Shown: positions 5,812-13,841 of the stretch, piece by piece
Layout: each line of letters begins with the position of its first letter
Position numbering within the stretch: position 1 is the first letter of the stretch
NCBI GenBank assembly: GCA_018713005.1
Contig: DVFX01000073.1
Span: 1-15,018 of the forward strand
Reading direction: 5' to 3'
Source: Scatomorpha gallistercoris
GTDB lineage: Bacteria; Bacillota; Clostridia; Oscillospirales; Oscillospiraceae
DNA: 15,018 nt
Made by a program: the position numbers and the translations under genes
The notes under the pieces: model-generated
Seen by the model: the letters and a program-made list of their open reading frames with translations, nothing else
Databases searched by the model: none
Told to the model about the DNA's origin: nothing

Positions 5812-6542
5812 CATATCTCTCCCGTGAGTTTGTAATACGTTACGGCAAAGCCCTCGCGTATAAAGTAGTTGAGCATCAGCGTCGGCCAGCTGGTGTGCGC
5901 CGCGACGCCATAGCACTCCACGCCGAGCTTCGCGGCCATGGCCTTTGCCCGGTAAAGGTGGTACTCGCTTGTGACAATGGCCGTGTTCCCGTCGGGATCT
6001 CCGCCGCGCTCCCTTATGAGCGCGAAAGAGTTCTCGAGGTTCTCCCACGTGCTCGTCGCCCTGTTCTCGACGATGATGCGCCCGGCGGCTATGCCCTTGG
6101 CCTCGAGCCAAACCTGCATGGCCTCGCCCTCGGTCATAGTCTCGCCGGGTCCCTGCCCGCCGGAGACCACCGCGACGCAGTCCGGGTGCGCCTCGAGCCA
6201 GTCGAGCGCGCCGTTAAGGCGGTCGGTGAGCGAAAGGCTCGGCACGTCGCCGTGCAGTCCCGCGCCGAGCACCACCAGGTACTCGACGTCGTCCGGCGCG
6301 TCGGTACGCGCCTCCGAGACTATCGGCGCCTCGATGACGCAGAATGCCGCGACGCCTACCACGAGCACTGCGGCGGCTATTAGCCTCCACACGCGGCGGC
6401 GCACGAAGTGGAAGTACACTATCACCAGCGCGATAAACGCGCAGAGCGCCGCGACAAAGGTGTGCCCCGTCATGGCGACGGCGAACACAACCGCAGCGAG
6501 CAGCAGCACTATCACGGCGATAAGCCAGAGTTTAGCTTTCAT
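5811..6542 (-). CDS. YdcF/SanA/ElyC-type membrane protein (DUF218)
   Basis: 243 residues. Three hydrophobic helices (about 5-24, 27-46, 53-71) precede a DUF218 domain: LVVLGAGLHGDVPS (89-102), SLTDRLNGAL, SGGQG (127-131), TEGEAM (137-142), VENRATSTWENLENS (158-172), and TSEYHLYRA (191-199). Family members in E. coli (SanA, ElyC, YdcF) are linked to envelope integrity and lipid carrier or peptidoglycan metabolism; the biochemical reaction is not settled. The start is the ATG at 6540-6542, with a perfect GGAGG six bases upstream. An in-frame TTG at 6560 is less likely because it lies before that site. It overlaps the ABC-F gene end by 11 bases and the HAD gene start by one to four. Confidence 0.87.
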   Translation of the reverse strand: MKAKLWLIAVIVLLLAAVVFAVAMTGHTFVAALCAFIALVIVYFHFVRRRVWRLIAAAVLVVGVAAFCVIEAPIVSEARTDAPDDVEYLVVLGAGLHGDVPSLSLTDRLNGALDWLEAHPDCVAVVSGGQGPGETMTEGEAMQVWLEAKGIAAGRIIVENRATSTWENLENSFALIRERGGDPDGNTAIVTSEYHLYRAKAMAAKLGVECYGVAAHTSWPTLMLNYFIREGFAVTYYKLTGEI

Positions 6543-8406
6543 CCAGCTCCTCCCATTCAAGATAGAGCGCGTCGAGCTTTTCGTTCAGCTCCCCGCGCTC
6601 GGCGTCGAGCTCCATGAGCTTTTTATAGTCCGAGGCGTTGGCCTCATATTCAACCTCTATCTCGGCAATGCGGGCCTCGGTCTTTGTTATCTCGCGCTCT
6701 ACGCGGCGGGCCTGCTTCTCCCTGTCGGAAGTGCGCTGCCGGGCGGGCTTCTTCTCCGCCTTGGGCGCGGCGGACTTTGCCGCCTGGGCTATGGCGAGCT
6801 GCCGCGCGCGGTATTCGCGGAATTCGGCGAAGCCGCCCCGGAAGTCGGTGACCTTGCCGTCCTCGAAGCACCAGATGCGCGTGGCGAACTTCTCTATGAA
6901 GTAGCGGTCGTGGCTGACGAAGAGCAGCGCTTCGCCGTAGCTGGAGAGCGCGTCCTCCATCCACTCGCGCGAGGGGATGTCCAGGTGGTTCGTCGGCTCG
7001 TCGAGGATGAGCAGGTTCACGTCCGAGCGCATGAGTATGCACAGCCTGAGCCGGCTCTGCTCTCCGCCGGAGAGCGTACCGACGGCCTTGAGCGCGTCCT
7101 CGCCCGTGAAGCCGAAGGCGCCGAGGCTGTCGCGCGCGTCCTGCATCGTGCAGCGGCACTCGTCGATAACCGTGTCCGCGGCGGAGAGCGCCGGGTCGCG
7201 GAACCTGACTATCTGCGGCAGATAGGCCATGCGCACGGCGGGGCCGCGGCGGACGCAGCCCGAATCCGGCTCCTCCTCGCCTACGATGAGCTTCACGAGC
7301 GTACTCTTGCCCGTGCCGTTGTCGCCTATGACCGCGATGCGCTCGCCGCCCGTGACTTTGAACTCCACGCCGGAGAAGAGCACCCGTCCGCCGAAGCCCT
7401 TGGAGAGGTTTTCGGCGACGAGCACCTCGTCGGCGCGGAACGCGCTCTCCCTGAAGAGTGCGTGCAGCTTCCTTGCCTCCCTGGGCTTCTCCGTCTGGCT
7501 AAGGCGCTCTATGCGCTTCTCCATGGAGAAGGCGCGCTTGTGCAGCTTGTCGTTGCCCATGAAGGCCCAGAGGTGCATCTGGGCCGCGGCCTTTTGCAGC
7601 TGCTCTATCTTGGCCTGGTCCTTCTCATACTTGCGCAGCTGTTCCTCAAAGCGGCGCTGCCGCTCCACGACGTAGAAGCTGTAGTTGCCGGAGTAGAACT
7701 CCGCGCGGCCGTCGACAATCTCTATGCAGCGCTGCGCGACGGTGTCGAGGAAATAGCGGTCGTGGCTGATGGCCAGCACGGTGCCGCGAAAGTGCGTAAT
7801 GTAGTCCTCGAGCCACTCCGTGGCGCGCAAATCCAGATGGTTCGTAGGCTCGTCCAGCAGCAGTATGTCCGTGTCCTCGAGTATCAGCCGCGCGAGGTTT
7901 ACCCTGGTCTTTTCGCCGCCGGAGAGCTTGTCGAACTCGCGCTCCCGCATTTCCGGCGGGATGTCGAGGCCGGCGGCGACGCGCGAGCGTTCGCGGTCCA
8001 TGTCGTAGCCGCCCAGGCGGCGGAAGTCGTCGCTCAGCCTGTCGTACTCGTCGAGCAGGGCGCGGGACGAATCCGCAGCCATGAGCTCCTCGAGCTCACG
8101 CAGCCTGGCGGCCATGTCGCGCAGCCTGGCATGCGCCTCGCGCAGCACGTCCTCGGTTGTCCACCCGGCCGGATAGACGGGTATCTGGCTGATGAGCCCG
8201 ATGCGCCTGCCCTTGTGGATTGAGATACTGCCCTCGTCGGGCGTGTACTCGCCGGTGAGCAGTTTGAAGAGCGTGGTCTTGCCGCAGCCGTTCGCACCGA
8301 GTATGCCGACATGTTCGCCGGCGTTTATCTCAAAGCTGAGGTCGGAGAGCACGTCGTGTCCGACCTCGAAGGACTTTTTCAGATTTTTAACGTCTATGTC
8401 TATCAT
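6532..8406 (-). CDS. ABC-F family ribosome-associated ATPase
   Basis: 624 residues, two ABC domains and no membrane segment. Domain 1: Walker A GANGCGKT (37-44), signature LSGGEKTRVNLA (161-172), Walker B and catalytic Glu in LLLDEPTNHLD (182-192), H-loop SHDRYF (214-219). Interdomain linker about 240-330, charged and helical, the part that reaches toward the P-site tRNA in this family. Domain 2: GDNGTGKST (361-369), LSGGEQSRLRL (445-455), ILDEPTNHLD (467-476), SHDRYF (498-503). A basic Ala/Lys/Pro hinge (540-560) leads to a C-terminal coiled coil (about 560-624), as in Uup and B. subtilis YdiF. These proteins rescue or tune translating ribosomes. No feature shows it to be an antibiotic-resistance type. 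It lies 25 bases downstream of the yihY-like gene. Confidence 0.93.
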   Translation of the reverse strand: MIDIDVKNLKKSFEVGHDVLSDLSFEINAGEHVGILGANGCGKTTLFKLLTGEYTPDEGSISIHKGRRIGLISQIPVYPAGWTTEDVLREAHARLRDMAARLRELEELMAADSSRALLDEYDRLSDDFRRLGGYDMDRERSRVAAGLDIPPEMREREFDKLSGGEKTRVNLARLILEDTDILLLDEPTNHLDLRATEWLEDYITHFRGTVLAISHDRYFLDTVAQRCIEIVDGRAEFYSGNYSFYVVERQRRFEEQLRKYEKDQAKIEQLQKAAAQMHLWAFMGNDKLHKRAFSMEKRIERLSQTEKPREARKLHALFRESAFRADEVLVAENLSKGFGGRVLFSGVEFKVTGGERIAVIGDNGTGKSTLVKLIVGEEEPDSGCVRRGPAVRMAYLPQIVRFRDPALSAADTVIDECRCTMQDARDSLGAFGFTGEDALKAVGTLSGGEQSRLRLCILMRSDVNLLILDEPTNHLDIPSREWMEDALSSYGEALLFVSHDRYFIEKFATRIWCFEDGKVTDFRGGFAEFREYRARQLAIAQAAKSAAPKAEKKPARQRTSDREKQARRVEREITKTEARIAEIEVEYEANASDYKKLMELDAERGELNEKLDALYLEWEELDES

Positions 8407-8431
8407 AATCTTACCTTGTATCCGATTTGTA

Positions 8432-9271
8432 TCACGCGCGCCCGGCGCGGCGCTCCGCTATGTAGTGGTTTATGTACCCGCCGAGCAGCAGGAAGTAAAA
8501 ACAGTAGTAGAGCCACATCATCGCCACAATGACCGTGCCTATCAGCCCGTATGCGCCGAAGCGGTTGCTCAGAGAGACGTAGAAGGAGAAGATGACCGAA
8601 AACACCGACCAGCTGACGGCGCAGAAAGCGGCGCCCGGCCACTGCGCCTTATACCTGAGACGGCGCGCGGGCATGCGCCAGTATGTAAACGAAAACACCA
8701 GCGCCAGCACAGCCAGGACTATTACATAGCGCATGTAGCGCAGCATGCCGAACAGCCAGTCTATCGCCCCGCCGTGGGGCAGGACGTCATACAGAAGCTG
8801 CAATATCTCCCCGCCGTAGACCATCACGAAGAAGCTCAGCAGCAGCACAAGCACGAGTATAACCATGTATATGCACGCGCGCAGGCTGAACACGAAAAAG
8901 TCCTCGTGACGCTCGGCGTCGTACACGCTGTCCATGCCGCGCATGAGCGCCTTCATGCTCGCCGCCGCCGACCAGATTGTCAGCAGTATGGAGACGGTCA
9001 GCGCCACGCGGCCGCCCGAGTAGATGCTAGAGATTATGCTCTCAATAATAGTGTAGAGCTGATCCGGCACATAATCGCTTATGGCTTCAAGTATCACGTC
9101 CTGCGTCAGCGGTGTGTACTGTATGACGCTTACAAGCAGCATTACCATCGGGATGAGCGACATGAAAAGGTAGTACGCGCAGGCCGCCGAGTATGTAGTA
9201 ATGCGCCTGCGGCCCATGCCCTTTGAGAAGTCGTCCACCGCGTCGTATATGTCCCGGAGAGTGTCCTTCAT
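8432..9271 (-). CDS. YihY/UPF0761 (BrkB-type) integral membrane protein
   Basis: 279 residues from the ATG at 9269-9271. About six membrane helices: near 24-47, 85-112, 125-152, 175-200, 213-233 and 240-270 (ATG numbering, rough). The end segment YGLIGTVIVAMMWLYYCFYFLLLGGYIN is the clearest family signature of YihY/BrkB proteins. Older annotations as ribonuclease BN are wrong for this family; the true role is unknown, perhaps a transporter. A GTG at 9280 would lengthen it by three codons, but that GTG sits inside the GGAGG ribosome binding site, which is spaced correctly for the ATG. First gene of the operon with ABC-F, YdcF-type and HAD genes. Confidence 0.9.
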   Translation of the reverse strand: MKDTLRDIYDAVDDFSKGMGRRRITTYSAACAYYLFMSLIPMVMLLVSVIQYTPLTQDVILEAISDYVPDQLYTIIESIISSIYSGGRVALTVSILLTIWSAAASMKALMRGMDSVYDAERHEDFFVFSLRACIYMVILVLVLLLSFFVMVYGGEILQLLYDVLPHGGAIDWLFGMLRYMRYVIVLAVLALVFSFTYWRMPARRLRYKAQWPGAAFCAVSWSVFSVIFSFYVSLSNRFGAYGLIGTVIVAMMWLYYCFYFLLLGGYINHYIAERRAGRA

Positions 9272-9298
9272 GTCTCTCACCTCCGTATCCGGAAGGCT

Positions 9299-9327
9299 AT
9301 TGTCTCATATTACGGTGAAAAAATCAA
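9299..9327 (-). promoter_or_regulatory. Candidate promoter of the yihY-like operon
   Basis: On the minus strand TTGATT (9322-9327, 4/6), a 17-base spacer and GACAAT (9299-9304, 4/6). It is placed suitably, about 30 bases before the ATG and downstream of the terminator of the preceding gene, but both boxes are imperfect. Confidence 0.4.
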
Positions 9328-9369
9328 GCGAACAGTACTGTCCGCATATTTTGGGTACATCCACAAGGT

Positions 9370-9403
9370 AAAAACACCCACCGGGTATTCCGGTGGGTGT
9401 TTT
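9370..9403 (-). terminator. Intrinsic terminator of the DUF4914-type gene
   Basis: A perfect 14-base inverted repeat (AAAACACCCACCGG, 9371-9384, and CCGGTGGGTGTTTT, 9390-9403) with a 5-base loop, followed on the minus strand by five U residues. It begins 24 bases after the stop codon. Confidence 0.93.
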
Positions 9404-9426
9404 CAGCTTCTTCGGCAATCCGGCTT

Positions 9427-11310
9427 TTACGGCCTGAGGCCGAGCGGGATTATGTTGCAATAGTCCTCTATGCTGCCGCGCCTGTCGAAGCACTCGAGTA
9501 TCTCGCGGCCGATGGGGTCGAGCTCGTCGCGGTCGTACTCGGCGAGCACCTTGGCGAAGAAATCGTAGAGTATCTCGGCGCCCTTGTCGTATCCGGCCTC
9601 GCCAAGAGACTCCTGGCGCTCGGGGCGCAGGAAGCGGCTGGATATACGCTGGCCGTCGACCTTCATCTCGTTGAGCGAGTAGCCCATCAGCGCGCAGCGC
9701 GCCGGGCTCAGGCGGTCCATCTTCATGTTGACGCCGCCGCGGCGGGCCAGATATTCGCGCGCTATCCACTCGGCGGCGAAGCCTACGCGGTAGGAGCCTA
9801 TGTGCTGATTCGGTATGAGCACATAGCGGGTGTTGGGGCAGGCGAGAATCTGCTCGAGCAGCAGATTGGCCTGCGTGACGCGCTTGCCGGTGGCAAAGGG
9901 CCAGTAGGAGCCCACGCCCTCGCTGCCCAGCGGGGTCTCGCCGCTGACGGAGGGGTTCTTGAAACCGCGCGGGGCCACGAGGCGCCAGAGCCAGGCCAGG
10001 GCGGGCGGGATGATGTGCATCAGGCCCATGATGCCGTAGGTCGGCTCCTCAGCCGTGGCAGGCGGCATGCGCACGCCGAAGGAGCGCACGTCGACCTCGA
10101 CCGGCTTGTTGACCACGTTGGAGATAAGGCGGCGCGGCACTATGACGCGCGGGTTCGGGCAGGGCTTGCCGTCGGAGTCGAGCACATGCTCCCAGGGCAG
10201 GCAGGTCGCGCGCGGCACGGCCTGGAGATTTATGAACATCAGCGGCTCTTTGGAGTGGATGGCTATCTTCTCGTACTGCGGCTCGCAGCCGTACTCGGTG
10301 ATGCCGTCGACGCGCACGAACCAGCCGTCCTCGCCGTCGGTGAGGCAGAGCTTGCCGGAGTTGTCCTGGATGCTGGGCGGGCACATGGCCATGTCATCCG
10401 TGACGGGGGCGATGGTACAGGTGTCGCTCATGGAGATATAGCTCTCTTCGCCGGTGACCAGGTTGACGCCCAGGAGCACGCGGCCGTCGGGGGAACGCAT
10501 GACGTTCTCAAGCAGCTCGCTCTTGCCGCCGCCGGAGGCGCCCTCGTGCATCATTACCATCTCGTTCTCGTAAGGCGTGATGATGCGCGCGCTGGAGGCG
10601 TGGGCGGTGACCCAGCCCTCCTGCTCGCCGATATCGATGAGCACGGAGTATATGCCCTTCTTGGCGCTCGGGCCGGGGTAGAGGTTGTAGGAAAAGACCT
10701 CGTGGAGCTCAATTTCGGGACGGCGGCAGTGTACCACGACCTGCTTGCCGTTGAAGTGGGTGTGGCGGAAGGGGGGCGCGGCGTATACGACGGCGCGCGG
10801 CTTGAAGTTCTCCACCGTGCGCAGGTCCACAAAGGCCTGCAGCTGAGCCATGGCGAAGCCGAAGAAGGCCGCGTTGCGCGGGCAGACAAGCAGGCTGTCG
10901 TAGCCGTAGTCGTAGCCGCCGGACTTGAAGGGTACGAGTATGAGCTCCTGCCTGGTCAGCCAGCGGAAAGTATCGCGGCGAAGCTCCTCAAAATCGTAGC
11001 CGTACACGTCCTTGAAGCGCGGCTTGTCTGTGGGCAGGTCGTCGCCTATGCGCATGCAGTCGGGGTCGCGGCGGCGCATATAGTCCTCGGGATAGTTCAC
11101 AGCGGCGCCGTTCCTGCAGCGGACGACCTCCGCCTCCTTTACGCTCTTGCCGTTGACGTCATAGAGCACCTCTATCTTGTCGGTGTACTCGTTGCCGAAT
11201 ATCAGCTCGAAGAGCTGATCCTTGCTGGTCGGGATTATGACGCTCGGGCTGTTGTAAATTATCTTCCTGAGCTCATCGGGGAGCGTAAAGCGTTCAAACA
11301 GTATGTTCAA
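9427..11310 (-). CDS. DUF4914-type protein with HprK/PEPCK-like P-loop
   Basis: 627 residues from the preferred start; I recognise the family from memory as DUF4914, uncharacterised, about this length. The one clear functional motif is HEGASGGGKSELLE (255-268), a P-loop of the form GxSGxGKS/T-E seen in HPr kinase/phosphorylase and, as GLSGTGKTT, in ATP-dependent PEP carboxykinase. This suggests a nucleotide-binding kinase or carboxykinase-like fold; the substrate is unknown. Other striking runs are LPWEHVLDSDGKPCPNPRVIVPRR in the second half (about residues 374-397) and no membrane segment. The frame opens at a TTG at 11343, but the predicted transcription start is there. The TTG at 11308-11310 follows GCGAGG and is the better start. 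It is monocistronic with its own strong promoter and terminator. Confidence 0.8.
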   Translation of the reverse strand: MNILFERFTLPDELRKIIYNSPSVIIPTSKDQLFELIFGNEYTDKIEVLYDVNGKSVKEAEVVRCRNGAAVNYPEDYMRRRDPDCMRIGDDLPTDKPRFKDVYGYDFEELRRDTFRWLTRQELILVPFKSGGYDYGYDSLLVCPRNAAFFGFAMAQLQAFVDLRTVENFKPRAVVYAAPPFRHTHFNGKQVVVHCRRPEIELHEVFSYNLYPGPSAKKGIYSVLIDIGEQEGWVTAHASSARIITPYENEMVMMHEGASGGGKSELLENVMRSPDGRVLLGVNLVTGEESYISMSDTCTIAPVTDDMAMCPPSIQDNSGKLCLTDGEDGWFVRVDGITEYGCEPQYEKIAIHSKEPLMFINLQAVPRATCLPWEHVLDSDGKPCPNPRVIVPRRLISNVVNKPVEVDVRSFGVRMPPATAEEPTYGIMGLMHIIPPALAWLWRLVAPRGFKNPSVSGETPLGSEGVGSYWPFATGKRVTQANLLLEQILACPNTRYVLIPNQHIGSYRVGFAAEWIAREYLARRGGVNMKMDRLSPARCALMGYSLNEMKVDGQRISSRFLRPERQESLGEAGYDKGAEILYDFFAKVLAEYDRDELDPIGREILECFDRRGSIEDYCNIIPLGLRP

Positions 11311-11348
11311 TGAGCTTGCCTCGCTTTCTGTACATAGGTACAACTATA

Positions 11349-11376
11349 ATTTTAAAGCATTCCTCAGGTTTGTCAA
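11349..11376 (-). promoter_or_regulatory. Strong promoter of the DUF4914-type gene
   Basis: On the minus strand a perfect -35 TTGACA (11371-11376), a 16-base spacer, and -10 TAAAAT (11349-11354, 5/6). Transcription should start near 11342, giving a leader of about 32 bases to the TTG start at 11310. The promoter lies in the 145-base gap directly after the dehydrogenase gene, for which I see no clear terminator. Confidence 0.78.
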
Positions 11377-11455
11377 GGTCTAAACGAACTCGCAGCTTTA
11401 CAATTACCTCGCTGTGCAGCGCCGGAGCGGCGACATATTGCACAACGCGTGCGGT

Positions 11456-12238
11456 TCAATCCTCTCTCGGGCGCTTGTCGTGGCCCTGCTGCTTCATCCA
11501 AACCTTCATCACCAGCTTATGCGGCAGCATTTTGACAAGGAACACCTGGCGGCGCACGCTCGCGCCGAGGACGGAGACGTCCTTGCCCTTCCTGTAGTCG
11601 CGCAGGGCGCGCTCGACAACCTGCTCCGGCTCCCAGAGCTTGTCATAGTAGTTGATGGCGCCGTTGTCGCTGACCGCGTGGTCGAAGAACTCGGTCTTGA
11701 CCCAGCCCGGCGAAATGGCCATAACGCGGATGCCCCGAGGCTCGAGCTCCACGTTCAGCGCGCGCGAAAAGCTGAGCACGAAGGCCTTGGTCGCGCCGTA
11801 AATGCACTCATATGGCACGGGCTGGAAGGCCGAGAGCGAGTCCAGGTTCAGCACGCGGCTGCCGCGCTTCATATAGGGCAGCGTGAGCTGCGTCATCGCC
11901 ACCGTGGCCTTGTCGTTGAGGTCTATCATCCTGAGGTTGGTGTCCAAATCCACCTCTTCGAAGAGCGCAAAGCGGCCGAAGCCCGCCGCGTTCACCAGTG
12001 TGCTGACCAGCGGCTTTTCCGCCTCGAGCAGGGCGGCGTACTCCTTGAAGCTCTCGGGGTCGAGCAAGTCGAGCGTAACTATCCGCGCCTTGGCCCTGAG
12101 CGAGCCCGCAAGCTGCTCCAGCCTGTCCCTGCGGCGCGCTATCAGCCATATTTCGTCGAGCTTCTCCTCGGCGTCCACGCCCTTGGCGAACTCGAGCCCC
12201 ATGCCGGAGGAGGCCCCGGTGACTATCGCTATCTTCAT
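11456..12238 (-). CDS. Short-chain dehydrogenase/reductase (SDR family)
   Basis: 260 residues, the usual classical SDR length. Seen: dinucleotide-binding TGASSGMG (7-14), LVNAAG (81-86), Asn108, and the catalytic set Ser134, Tyr147 and Lys151 (YGATK). SPGWVKTEF (176-184) follows as expected. The basic run ARRRDRL (34-40) at the end of the second strand suggests NADPH rather than NADH. Members reduce ketones or oxidise secondary alcohols; the substrate is not evident. The C-terminus is basic (VWMKQQGHDKRPRED), unusual but not diagnostic. It begins 20 bases after the methyltransferase stop, so the two form an operon; no functional link between them is obvious. Confidence 0.92.
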   Translation of the reverse strand: MKIAIVTGASSGMGLEFAKGVDAEEKLDEIWLIARRRDRLEQLAGSLRAKARIVTLDLLDPESFKEYAALLEAEKPLVSTLVNAAGFGRFALFEEVDLDTNLRMIDLNDKATVAMTQLTLPYMKRGSRVLNLDSLSAFQPVPYECIYGATKAFVLSFSRALNVELEPRGIRVMAISPGWVKTEFFDHAVSDNGAINYYDKLWEPEQVVERALRDYRKGKDVSVLGASVRRQVFLVKMLPHKLVMKVWMKQQGHDKRPRED

Positions 12239-12258
12239 TCGTATCCATCCTTTCCGAA

Positions 12259-12999
12259 TTATCTGTCCGCCGGTTTTTCAGCGCGCAAAAGCAGCATCAT
12301 GGGCCGACGCATCTCGTCGGCCATGCCCGGTATGTCCCGCAGCGCCGCTTCGCTCGGCCGCGCCTCGTCCACAGCCGCGAGCGCAAAGCCCGCTCTCAGC
12401 AGCCCGCCCATTATCTGCGCAAGCGTGTGGTGGTACTTCGTCACTTCGCAGCCGACGAAGAGCGTGCTGCGCGCGCCGGGGTAAAAGTATCCGTCCACCG
12501 GCCAGTGGCGTATATTGCCGGAGCTGTCATAGCACCAGTCCTCGTTCACGCCGGAGGTAAACACGGGGTGCTCTATGTTCAGCACGAAGCTGCCGCCGGG
12601 CTTCAGGGCGCGGAAAACGCCGGCGTATACGGCGTCCAGATCCTCGACGTAGTGCAGCGCGAGGTTCGAGATTACAAGCTCGTACTCCTCTTCCGGCCAG
12701 TCAAAGCCCTCGACGGCGCTCAGGCGGTACTCTATGTTCCGGTGCGCGTTGCGCGCCCTGGCCTCGGCGAGCATCTTTTCGCTCGGGTCTATTCCCAGGA
12801 CTCGTGCGGCCCCGTGCCCGGCGGCCCAGGCGCAGTGCCAGCCGCAGCCGCAGCCGACATCCAGCACGCTCATGCCAGTCAAGTCGCGCGGCAGCATGGC
12901 CTCGAGCTGCCACCACTCGCCCGCTGCGGAAAGCCCCTGCTCCGAGCGCGGCATGTGCGAATAGCTCTCAAAAAATTTCTCGTCGTCGTAGAGCGCCAT
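12259..12999 (-). CDS. Class I SAM-dependent methyltransferase
   Basis: 246 residues. The Rossmann-type SAM site is clear: motif I VLDVGCGCGWH (45-55), acidic residue ending strand 2 in GIDPSEKML (69-77), motif post I around AVEGFDWPEEEYELVISNLALHY (95-117), and RALKPGGSFVLNIEHPVF (130-147). This pattern is that of Methyltransf_11/25 small-molecule methyltransferases, such as UbiE-like or biotin-related BioC-like enzymes; the substrate is unknown. The open frame continues upstream to 13224, but the ATG at 12997-12999 has GGAGG seven bases before it and starts the conserved region. No convincing promoter was found in the 70 bases upstream, though TATACT and TAAAAT boxes occur near 13030-13045. 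Confidence 0.9.
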   Translation of the reverse strand: MALYDDEKFFESYSHMPRSEQGLSAAGEWWQLEAMLPRDLTGMSVLDVGCGCGWHCAWAAGHGAARVLGIDPSEKMLAEARARNAHRNIEYRLSAVEGFDWPEEEYELVISNLALHYVEDLDAVYAGVFRALKPGGSFVLNIEHPVFTSGVNEDWCYDSSGNIRHWPVDGYFYPGARSTLFVGCEVTKYHHTLAQIMGGLLRAGFALAAVDEARPSEAALRDIPGMADEMRRPMMLLLRAEKPADR

Positions 13000-13068
13000 A
13001 GTTCTCTCCCTCCGATCAGTTGCAAGGTATTTTACACCAGTATACCCGGAAAATCCAGAAAAAGATTG

Positions 13069-13092
13069 AAGGCCGGGCAAAAGCCCGGCCTT
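13069..13092 (-). terminator. Probable terminator after the HTH-membrane regulator
   Basis: A perfect 10-base GC-rich inverted repeat AAGGCCGGGC-AAAA-GCCCGGCCTT. On the minus strand it begins 17 bases after the stop of the regulator and is followed by a broken U tract (UUCAAUCUUUUU). The stem is strong; the tail is imperfect. Confidence 0.72.
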
Positions 13093-13108
13093 TGAGCCTG
13101 AGTTTGAA

Positions 13109-13801
13109 TCATATGGCCCTCGGCCTGATTCGTGAGAGTGAAAAGAGGGCTCCTGCAGCGAACATATATCCTGAATTGCCGACGAGGAAATTATAAAACA
13201 TGTGCAGCGCGCCGCCGTATTCAAACTCTGTCACGCGCAGGATAATTGACAGGGCAAGCATCAGAGCGTAGACAACAAACAGCAGGCAGGACATGCGCCT
13301 GAGCCAAACCTGCGCGGCGCGCCCCGGAGTGACGGCAAAGCGGCAAAACAGCGCCGCCGCCGTGTGTCCCAGCGCGAAGTAAGTCCACGGTCCAAAAAAC
13401 GCCAGGTTGAAATACTGTATCGTCATAATAAGCATGTATGTATGCCCGCCGCTGAGCAGCAGCTGCGCAAGGCCCTCCATGTCATGCAGGACGACCGCGC
13501 TGTACGCGGCGGAGTACAGCGCTCCGGCCGCGAGAATTGCCGCCCAGGCCCTGTCCGTCATGGTGAAGCGGCTGCGGACGCCCCGTCTCGGCTCCGCCTC
13601 CTCCGCGCCATCGTCGAGCAGCCACTCCGCGTCCACATCGAATACGTGCGCGAGCGCCATCAGGCTGTTTGCATCTGGCAGCCCGGAGCCGCGCTCCCAG
13701 CGGCCCACAGCCTGGCGAGTCACGCCCAATTCTTGTGCGAGCTTCTCCTGCGACCATCCGCGCCCCGCGCGCAGCGTTATGAGCTTTTCGGAAAACGTCA
13801 T
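13109..13801 (-). CDS. XRE-family HTH regulator with C-terminal membrane domain
   Basis: 230 residues. Residues 5-59 form a Cro/C1 type helix-turn-helix: GWSQEKLAQELGVTRQAVGRWERG is the five-helix DNA-binding core (15-38), and PDANSLMALAHVFDVDAEWLL follows in the usual way. After a charged linker (63-82) come about four membrane helices, near 85-106, 121-152, 169-189 and 199-222. The design is a membrane-tethered regulator, often found beside transporters or stress genes in Clostridia; the signal and targets are unknown. The ATG at 13799-13801 has AAGGAGG about nine bases upstream. The gene stands alone between the coupled pair at 13884 and its terminator. A direct repeat upstream may be its own operator. 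Confidence 0.88.
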   Translation of the reverse strand: MTFSEKLITLRAGRGWSQEKLAQELGVTRQAVGRWERGSGLPDANSLMALAHVFDVDAEWLLDDGAEEAEPRRGVRSRFTMTDRAWAAILAAGALYSAAYSAVVLHDMEGLAQLLLSGGHTYMLIMTIQYFNLAFFGPWTYFALGHTAAALFCRFAVTPGRAAQVWLRRMSCLLFVVYALMLALSIILRVTEFEYGGALHMFYNFLVGNSGYMFAAGALFSLSRIRPRAI

Positions 13802-13841
13802 CTTTTCGCCCCTCCTTACGCTCCCAGCCTAGCATATACGG

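Noticed and set aside
5815..6111. Upstream extension of the HAD phosphatase frame
   Set aside because: It overlaps the DUF218 gene in another frame; HAD motif I begins eight residues after the chosen ATG.
5971..8223. 750-codon open frame on the plus strand
   Set aside because: It is antisense to the YdcF-type and ABC-F genes, has no domain signature or ribosome binding site, and is explained by the rarity of TTA, CTA and TCA codons in the GC-rich genes opposite.
8432..9271. Annotation as ribonuclease BN
   Set aside because: The name was wrongly transferred to this membrane family; the sequence is a multi-helix membrane protein without nuclease motifs.
9427..11310. Annotation as PEP carboxykinase
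   Set aside because: Only the P-loop resembles PEPCK; the other PEPCK signature segments are not evident, and the overall sequence fits DUF4914 better.
9397..11313. 638-codon open frame on the plus strand mirroring the DUF4914-type gene
   Set aside because: Same cause: exact antisense shadow, low-complexity Val/Ala/Gly/His-rich product, no recognisable motif, and it runs through the gene's terminator.
13000..13224. Upstream extension of the methyltransferase frame
   Set aside because: It crosses a GC-rich terminator hairpin and overlaps the regulator gene; the ATG at 12999 has a strong ribosome binding site.
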